This document shows positions 56,171 through 64,000 of a DNA stretch of 64,000 bases, piece after piece. The position numbers and the translations under genes are program-made. The notes under the pieces were generated by a model. The model saw only the letters and a program-made list of their open reading frames with translations, was not told where the DNA came from and did not search any database. Origin of the DNA: Rhabdothermincola salaria (GTDB lineage Bacteria; Actinomycetota; Acidimicrobiia; Acidimicrobiales; Acidimicrobilacustridaceae). Each line of letters begins with the position of its first letter. Positions within the stretch are counted from its first letter, which is position 1. The stretch covers positions 62,001-126,000 of the forward strand of contig NZ_JAJQXW010000003.1 in assembly GCF_021246445.1 (NCBI RefSeq), read 5' to 3'.

Positions 56171-57793
56171 CTACGGGCCGAACGGGTTCTCGGCGGGGTT
56201 CACGATGTCGAGGTACAGCGACGACAAGCCGAGCCCGATGAAGAGGAACACCACCACGTAGGTGACCGGCATCAGCTTGGCCATGTCGGCGCGGTAGGGG
56301 CGCCCGGCGATGCGGCTGCGGATGCCCTCGTAGATGGCGACCGTGGCGTGCCCGCCGTCGAAGGGCAACAACGGCAGCAGGTTGATGAGGCCGAGGAAGA
56401 TGTTGACGGTGATGAGCAGGAAGAGGAACGTGACCGCTCCCCCACCGTCGGCCGCCTGGGATCCCAGGCGGATGACCCCCAGGATCGACAGCACCCGATC
56501 CTCGTCGCCCGCCGAGGAGGACGACACGGCTTCGGGGGCCGGCGCATCGGGGTCGAGGGGGGTGAGCTCGGCCGTGGAGGCGGGCGAGGCCGGCGACTCC
56601 TCCGCGGTGAAGAGGTCGGCGTAGCGACTGAGGCCCTCGGGGGAGAAGAACCGGCCGAGACCCTGCACGGAGGCGACGGTGATCTCACCGAAGGTGCTTG
56701 CCGCGTCGCCGCTGGCGGCCACGACGTTCTCGCGCACCCGGGGGCTCTCGGGGCCCACCCCGAGCAGACCCCGATCGCCGTCGTCGGGCAGGGTGACCGG
56801 AGCCTCGACCTCGGCGGCGTACAGGAAGCCGTCGCGGTCGAACTCCACGCGCACGGGACCGTCGGCGGCCGCCAGGGCGGCGCGGAGCTCGCCGTAGTCG
56901 GCGACCTCGGTGTCGCCCACCCGGGTGACCATGTCGCCGCTCTGGAGCTGCCCGAGAGCCGCCGCGCCGGGGGCGGTGAGCTCCCAACCGATGTCGGCGG
57001 TGAGCGGCACGAGCTCGCCATCGCGCTCGACCACCAGGGTGACCTCGGAGCCGGCGCTCGGACGCACGAGGGAGCCGAACTCGTCGAAGTCGCCCACGGG
57101 TCGGCCGTCGAACTCGACGATGCGGTCGCCCTCCTGGACCCCGGCGACGGCTGCGGCGGACCCCTCGAGCACTCGGCTCACCTGCCACTGGTCGGGCTGG
57201 GGGGCGCCGAAGCCGGCGAAGATCACGACCAGCAGCAGCAGGCCGATGAGCAGGTTCATGGCCGGCCCGGCCAACACCACCGGCAGTCGCTTGAGGAAGG
57301 GCTTGTTGCGGTAGGTGCGCTCCTCGTCGGCCGGGTCGACCTCCTCGAGGGCGTGCATCCCGATGATGCGCACGTAGGCCCCCGCCGGGATCGCCTTGAG
57401 GCCGTACTCGGTCTCGCCTCGGTGGAACGACCAGATGCGCGGGCCGAAGCCGATGAAGAACTCGGTGACCTTCATGCCCGCCCACTTGGCCACCAGGTAG
57501 TGGCCCATCTCGTGGAGGAACACCGACACCACGATGGCCAGCACCATCAACAGCACGGGCCAGCCGGCGAAGAGGCCGAGGGCGACGACCGAGGCGATCA
57601 GCATCCCGAGGCGGACCCGGTGGTCGGCGAGGGGCGACGGCCCGGCGGCAGGGTCGGAACCCGGGTCGCCCTGACCGCCAGGGCCACCCTCGCCCCCGGG
57701 CGGCGGTGGCGGGTCGGCCGGTCGGCCGTGCTGGGGCCAGGGTCGGGGATCGGTCCCCGCGTCGGGGGCCGAGGGGCGGAGGGTGTCGCTCAC
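56171..57793 (-). CDS. Site-2 (M50) zinc metalloprotease RseP/Rip1-like
   Basis: Intramembrane protease that cuts transmembrane anti-sigma factors and other membrane proteins. The 540-aa protein starts with GTG at 57793 (GTGA overlap with dxr). It has a Pro/Gly-rich cytoplasmic start, the membrane active site HEMGH at 94-98, one or two PDZ domains (about 210-370), and the second motif LLPLLPFDGGH near the end. An Ala/Ser/Pro insert of about 60 residues precedes the last helices. Rip1 in Mycobacterium lies in the same dxr-rip-ispG order. Confidence 0.93.
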   Translation of the reverse strand: MSDTLRPSAPDAGTDPRPWPQHGRPADPPPPPGGEGGPGGQGDPGSDPAAGPSPLADHRVRLGMLIASVVALGLFAGWPVLLMVLAIVVSVFLHEMGHYLVAKWAGMKVTEFFIGFGPRIWSFHRGETEYGLKAIPAGAYVRIIGMHALEEVDPADEERTYRNKPFLKRLPVVLAGPAMNLLIGLLLLVVIFAGFGAPQPDQWQVSRVLEGSAAAVAGVQEGDRIVEFDGRPVGDFDEFGSLVRPSAGSEVTLVVERDGELVPLTADIGWELTAPGAAALGQLQSGDMVTRVGDTEVADYGELRAALAAADGPVRVEFDRDGFLYAAEVEAPVTLPDDGDRGLLGVGPESPRVRENVVAASGDAASTFGEITVASVQGLGRFFSPEGLSRYADLFTAEESPASPASTAELTPLDPDAPAPEAVSSSSAGDEDRVLSILGVIRLGSQAADGGGAVTFLFLLITVNIFLGLINLLPLLPFDGGHATVAIYEGIRSRIAGRPYRADMAKLMPVTYVVVFLFIGLGLSSLYLDIVNPAENPFGP

Positions 57794-58998
57794 GAGCGTG
57801 CTCCGGTGACGTCGAGGGGCGATCGGTCGAGCAGGTCGGTGGCCACCCGCCGGGCGGTGCGATCGGCGTCGACGACCGCGTCGGCGTCGGTGGCGGGGGC
57901 GTCGTCGTGGTGGTCGAGCGTGGACGCGATGACGGCGGCGATGTCGGCCCAGCGGATCCGTCCGGCGAGGAAGGCCTCCACGGCCACCTCGTTGGCGGCG
58001 TTGAGCCAGGCCGGGGCGGTGCCGCCCCGCCGACCGGCGGCGTAGGCCAGGTCGAGGCAGCCGAACGCGGCCCGATCGGGGGGCTCGAAGTCGAGGCGAC
58101 CGAGGGTGGTCCAGTCGATGCGACCGAACGGGGTGGCGATGCGGTCGGGCCAGGCCAGCGCATAGCCGATGGGCAGGCGCATGTCGGGGGCCGAGAGCTG
58201 GGCGATGGTCGACGCGTCGGTGAACTCCACCATGGAGTGCACGATCGACTGCGGGTGCACCACCACGTCGATCTGGTCGTAGCCCAGCCCGACGCCGGCG
58301 TCGCCCGCCGGTGCGCCGAAGAGCTCGTGGGCCTCGATGACCTCGAGACCCTTGTTCATGAGGGTGGAGGAGTCCACCGTGATCTTCGGACCCATCGACC
58401 AGGTGGGATGGGCGAGGGCCTCGTCGACGGTGACGGCCGCCAGGTCGTCGGCCGACCGACCCCGGAACGGTCCGCCGCTGGCGGTGAGCAACAGGCGCGC
58501 CACCCGGCGGGGGTCGTCGTTGGCCCGCAGGCACTGGTGCAGGGCGCCGTGCTCGCTGTCGACGGGCACCAGCTCGGCGCCGGGGGTGCGGCGGGCCTGC
58601 TGCACGACCGGCCCGGCGGCGATGAGCGACTCCTTGTTGGCCAGGGCCAGACGGCGCCCGGCCCGCAGGGTGGCCAGGGTGACGCCGAGGCCGGCGAAGC
58701 CCACCACGCCGTTGACCACCACGTCGGCATCGGCGGCCAGGCTGGCCATGGCCTCGGGACCGCCGCGGACCTCACACTGCGGCAGGGCCTCGGCGATCAC
58801 GGCTGCGGCGGACGGGTCGCTGACGGCCACGATCCGAGGCCGCACGGCCCGGGCCTGCTCGACCAGGACCTGGGGGTCGCGGCCGGTGGCCCCGATGGCG
58901 ACGACCTCGAAGCGCTCGGGTTCGGCCGCCACCACGTCGAGGGTCTGCGTGCCGATGGAACCGGTGGAGCCGGCCAGAGCGACCCGGGTGGCGGTCAT
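57790..58998 (-). CDS. dxr: 1-deoxy-D-xylulose 5-phosphate reductoisomerase
   Basis: NADPH-dependent second enzyme of the MEP isoprenoid pathway. The 402-aa protein has the nucleotide-binding GSTGSIGTQTL (10-20), ANKESL, the metal/substrate motifs PVDSEHGALHQCL and GPKITVDSSTLMNKGLE, and a C-terminal helical domain. Full length. It precedes the M50 protease and ispG; two of the three are isoprenoid enzymes. Confidence 0.97.
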   Translation of the reverse strand: MTATRVALAGSTGSIGTQTLDVVAAEPERFEVVAIGATGRDPQVLVEQARAVRPRIVAVSDPSAAAVIAEALPQCEVRGGPEAMASLAADADVVVNGVVGFAGLGVTLATLRAGRRLALANKESLIAAGPVVQQARRTPGAELVPVDSEHGALHQCLRANDDPRRVARLLLTASGGPFRGRSADDLAAVTVDEALAHPTWSMGPKITVDSSTLMNKGLEVIEAHELFGAPAGDAGVGLGYDQIDVVVHPQSIVHSMVEFTDASTIAQLSAPDMRLPIGYALAWPDRIATPFGRIDWTTLGRLDFEPPDRAAFGCLDLAYAAGRRGGTAPAWLNAANEVAVEAFLAGRIRWADIAAVIASTLDHHDDAPATDADAVVDADRTARRVATDLLDRSPLDVTGARS

Positions 58999-59034
58999 GG
59001 TCCGAGCCTACCGAGGGCCCGGCGCCGTGGGACC

Positions 59035-61014
59035 TCAGGCCAGGCCGAAGGCCCGCACCAGGTAGTAGGCGGTGGGCAGGACGAACAGCATGCCGTCGAA
59101 GCGGTCGAGGAGACCGCCGTGCTCGGGCAGCAACGACCCCATGTCCTTGATGCCCAGGTCCCGTTTGAACAGCGACTCCGCCAGGTCGCCGAGCGGGGCG
59201 GCCAGCGCGGTGACGAGCCCGAAGACCAGCGCCTGGCCGGCACTGAGCGGACCGACGCCGAGCACGACGGCGACGAGGAACACCGCCACCAGCGTGCCGA
59301 GGATCCCCCCCACGAGACCTTCGACGGTCTTGTGGGGCGAGGCCGCCACCAGCGGGGTGCGGCCCATGGACCGTCCGACGAAGAACCCACCCACGTCGGC
59401 CGCGACCGCGGCGATCACCGTGACGAGCAGGATCGAGACGCCCTCGACCGGGATCCGCAAGATCAGCGCGGCATAGGCACCGAGCACGCCGACCCACACG
59501 ACGCCCACCATGGTGACGCCCAGGTTGGCGGTGGGCCGCGCCCGTCCGCCCACGCCGAGCAGGTACCACAGCACCCCGACCACGAGGGACAGGAACAGCA
59601 CCAGCGGCATGGCTCCCTCGCCCCGCCAGTAGGTGGCGGCCGGGAGCACCGCCACCGCCACCAGGCCGAGCAGGGTGGCCGGTCGGAAGCCCCCGCGCTG
59701 CACGGCCTGGAAGTACTCGGCGCCGGCGAGGGCGACCACCACGGTGACCACGACCATGGCCGCCGCCGGACCGATCCAGAAGGCGATGAGGGCGACGACG
59801 GCGATGGCCACGCCGACGATGGCGGCCTGGCGGACGTTGCGCCCGGCGGGCGGCTCGTCGCCGGTGGGCTCCGGGCGCCGCCGCCGAGGGCGCGGCGCGG
59901 CGGGGTCGTCGTCGGGGGCGACGGTGTCGGCCGGAGGCGCCGGGGGGCGCGGTCGGGCCGGGCGCGGCTCGCGCGAACGGCGCGGGGCGGCCGAGGCCGC
60001 GGCCGGTGGCGGCGGAGGGAGGTCGGCGCGCGGCGTGTCCGCGCCCTCGAGGCCCAGCGCGCCGGTGATGGCGGCCTCCGCCACGTCGCCGGGATCGGGG
60101 ACGTCGACGTCGTCACGTCGTCCTCGACCTCGCCGGCCGCGCCCCCGGCCGCGTCGAGCGTCGGCCTCGGCGGCGAGGTCGACGTCGTCGAAGTTCAAGA
60201 AGGCCTCGTCGGAGGTCCGCTCGCTGGTGTCGAGGGCCCCCAGGCGGTGGTCGTCGTCGTCCTCGGGCACGTTGGCCAGGTCGGCCATGAGGTCGCCGTG
60301 GTCGGTGGTGTCGTGCTCGCCGCGCCAGCGCGTGGAGCCGGCGGCGTACTGCGACCAGCGAGCCTCCTCGTCGGGATCGCTCGGGGCCTCGTCGCCCACG
60401 ACCACACGCGGTACCTGACCGGTGGCCGGCTCGGTCCAGTGGGGCAGGAGCGACTCGCCGGTGGGTGGCCCGAGGTCGAGCACCGGTTCGGACGACTCGC
60501 CCACCACGACCCGGGTGACGTCGGACGATCCGTAGGCCGGCGGCCCGGTGAGCGGGTCGCCGTGGGGCGGGGCATCGTCGGCGGGCGGGGCCGACGGACG
60601 GGGTGCGGGCGCGGGGCGCTCGTCGCCGGAGTCCTCGGGGAACGGCGCCGCCGCCGCCGGGGCGGGCGGCTCGGGTGGCACCTGTGACTCGGGCGGGGCC
60701 GGGGGCTCGGGGCGCGGCGGGACCGATCCCTCCGCCCGCCGGGGCTCCACCGGGGCCACCCGGGGACGCTCGATGTCGCGGGCGTCGGAGGTCCCCGCGA
60801 GGGGGAACCGGATCGCCGGCTGCACGTCGTCGGGTGGCGGCGGCGGACGATCGCCGTACTTCTGGCCCTGACCACGGCGCCGGGCCACGCCTCCGCGCTC
60901 GGCCGCCTGCTCGATCTCCTCGGCGGAGATGATGCGCACGCCCTCGGCCGGGTCGGCCGTGGGGTCGGTCGTGGGTGACTCTTCGGAGCCGGGGAACCCC
61001 TCGTCGGACGTCAT
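59035..61014 (-). CDS. cdsA: Phosphatidate cytidylyltransferase with ~390-residue N-terminal extension
   Basis: Makes CDP-diacylglycerol from phosphatidate and CTP, the substrate PgsA uses. The 659-aa protein has its membrane enzyme only in the last 267 residues: about eight helices and the signature SLFKRDLGIKDMG...HGGLLDRFD. The first ~390 residues are acidic/proline-rich and look disordered, apart from short ordered-looking patches: VRIISAEEIEQAAERGG near 26-42, RVVVGE and RVVVGDE with LLPHWTEPATG between, and a basic [12 protein letters not shown] run. Start overlaps the frr stop (TGATG), which supports the long form. Confidence 0.92.
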   Translation of the reverse strand: MTSDEGFPGSEESPTTDPTADPAEGVRIISAEEIEQAAERGGVARRRGQGQKYGDRPPPPPDDVQPAIRFPLAGTSDARDIERPRVAPVEPRRAEGSVPPRPEPPAPPESQVPPEPPAPAAAAPFPEDSGDERPAPAPRPSAPPADDAPPHGDPLTGPPAYGSSDVTRVVVGESSEPVLDLGPPTGESLLPHWTEPATGQVPRVVVGDEAPSDPDEEARWSQYAAGSTRWRGEHDTTDHGDLMADLANVPEDDDDHRLGALDTSERTSDEAFLNFDDVDLAAEADARRGRGRGRRGRGRRDDVDVPDPGDVAEAAITGALGLEGADTPRADLPPPPPAAASAAPRRSREPRPARPRPPAPPADTVAPDDDPAAPRPRRRRPEPTGDEPPAGRNVRQAAIVGVAIAVVALIAFWIGPAAAMVVVTVVVALAGAEYFQAVQRGGFRPATLLGLVAVAVLPAATYWRGEGAMPLVLFLSLVVGVLWYLLGVGGRARPTANLGVTMVGVVWVGVLGAYAALILRIPVEGVSILLVTVIAAVAADVGGFFVGRSMGRTPLVAASPHKTVEGLVGGILGTLVAVFLVAVVLGVGPLSAGQALVFGLVTALAAPLGDLAESLFKRDLGIKDMGSLLPEHGGLLDRFDGMLFVLPTAYYLVRAFGLA

Positions 61015-61583
61015 CAGTCCTCCAGCAGCTCGGTTTCCTTGACGGCCAGGGCCTTGTCGATCTCGGCCTCCTGGGCGTGGATGATCTTGTCCAGCTCCTT
61101 CTCGGCCCGGGCCAGCTCGTCGCCGGACAGGTCTCCGTCCTTCTCCAGGGCGTCGAGCTCGTGGCGGGTCTGGCGTCGCACCTGGCGCAGGGCGATGCGG
61201 CCCTCCTCGGCCATGTGCTTGACGACCTTCACCAGCTCCTTGCGCCGGTCCTGGGTGAGCGGCGGGAACGACAGCCGGATGGAGTGGCCGTCGTTGCTCG
61301 GGTTCAACCCGAGGTCGGAGTGCTGGATCGCCTTCTCGATGGCCCCCATGGCGCCCTTGTCGAACGGGGTGATGATCAGCTGGCGGGCCTCGGGCACCGA
61401 GAACCCGGCGAGCTGCTGCATCGGGACCTCGGAGCCGTAGTAGTCGACCACGATGCGCTCGACGAGCGCCGGCGCCGCCCGGCCGGTGCGGATGCTCGAG
61501 AACTCCGACTTGGCGTGGGTCACCGCCTTCTTCATCTTCTCGAGGCCTTCGGCCAGGGCCAGGTCGGCCATCTCGCTCGTCAT
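61014..61583 (-). CDS. frr: Ribosome recycling factor
   Basis: Splits post-termination ribosomes with EF-G. The 189-aa protein has the RRF motifs FSSIRTGRAAPALV, LNPSNDGHSIRLSFPPLT and DELARAEKELDKII. The start at 61583 (MTSEMADL) matches the family; MADL four residues later is possible. The cdsA start is fused to its stop. About 200 bp without a gene separates it from pyrH. Confidence 0.97.
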   Translation of the reverse strand: MTSEMADLALAEGLEKMKKAVTHAKSEFSSIRTGRAAPALVERIVVDYYGSEVPMQQLAGFSVPEARQLIITPFDKGAMGAIEKAIQHSDLGLNPSNDGHSIRLSFPPLTQDRRKELVKVVKHMAEEGRIALRQVRRQTRHELDALEKDGDLSGDELARAEKELDKIIHAQEAEIDKALAVKETELLED

Positions 61584-61782
61584 CTGGGGGACTCCTTCAC
61601 GTCGGCCTCGCCGGGCGGTGCGGTCGCGGCGAACAGCGAACCCGGGTACGCCCGGCGCACCTCCGCCAGCGGGGCGGGGTGCCTCGGATGGTGGCGGGCC
61701 CACGGCCCGACCGGATGACAGCGACGCTACCCCTTCGACGCCGCGCCCGGCATCCATGCCGCCGGGGCCGGCGCCACCGGGG

Positions 61783-64000
<2,218 letters not shown>

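Overview
The window is a stretch of housekeeping chromosome from a high-GC actinobacterium. Third codon positions are almost always G or C, GTG and TTG starts are common, and the SOS boxes are the actinobacterial CGAAC-N4-GTTCG type. The gene orders nrdR-LysM gene-lexA, recA-miaB-miaA-dapF-hflX, rpsB-tsf-pyrH-frr-cdsA-dxr-rseP-ispG-proS-rimP-nusA-infB-rbfA-truB-ribF-rpsO-pnp-M16-dapB, and bioB followed by a BsaP-like gene, are those of Actinobacteria. A class II ribonucleotide reductase under NrdR boxes, an E. coli-type DapD and an archaeal/eukaryotic-type ProRS suggest a deep-branching lineage, with Acidimicrobiia my best guess. That guess is inference. I found no mobile element, CRISPR array, tRNA or rRNA.

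Layout. Positions 1-7.5 kb hold DNA precursor supply and the SOS switch: an unknown partial gene, nrdJ with a promoter carrying two NrdR boxes 42 bp apart, a RibD-C reductase, nrdR, a LysM membrane protein, and lexA. Four SOS boxes lie between the LysM gene and lexA. Positions 7.5-18 kb hold lysine/peptidoglycan and tRNA-modification genes (dapE, dapD, a proline-tailed membrane protein, dapC, hflX, dapF, miaA, miaB) and recA with an SOS box inside its promoter. Positions 18-26 kb hold msrB, thpR, cinA, pgsA, rimO, a NUDIX hydrolase, an SMP-30 protein and ftsK.

Positions 26-39 kb are more accessory: a secreted lipase-like lipoprotein, bioB-bsaP, dapA, a diiron ferritin-like oxygenase with a TetR regulator, a second TetR, SURF1, an acyl-CoA ligase, a DedA-like membrane protein, a CcdA/TlpA-like thiol-redox pair and an amidohydrolase-fold protein lacking key metal ligands. 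Positions 38.7-64 kb hold dapB, an M16 peptidase, then the long translation/RNA/isoprenoid/lipid superoperon read right to left from rpsB (cut by the window end) to pnp. It is interrupted only by a plus-strand sulfotransferase gene between ribF and rpsO. Adjacent genes in it very often overlap by ATGA, GTGA or TGATG.

How the parts work together: six genes of the succinylase route to meso-diaminopimelate (dapA, B, C, D, E, F) lie in four places in 32 kb. LexA, RecA and the LysM protein form an SOS core. NrdR and NrdJ form a dNTP-feedback pair. I see no clear new multi-gene system. The best leads are a DapF with serine at the first catalytic cysteine position, an apparent in-place swap of ProRS class, the SOS-LysM-nrdR arrangement, the bioB-bsaP pair, and several perfect hairpins in leaders of translation genes (rimP, pnp, infB).
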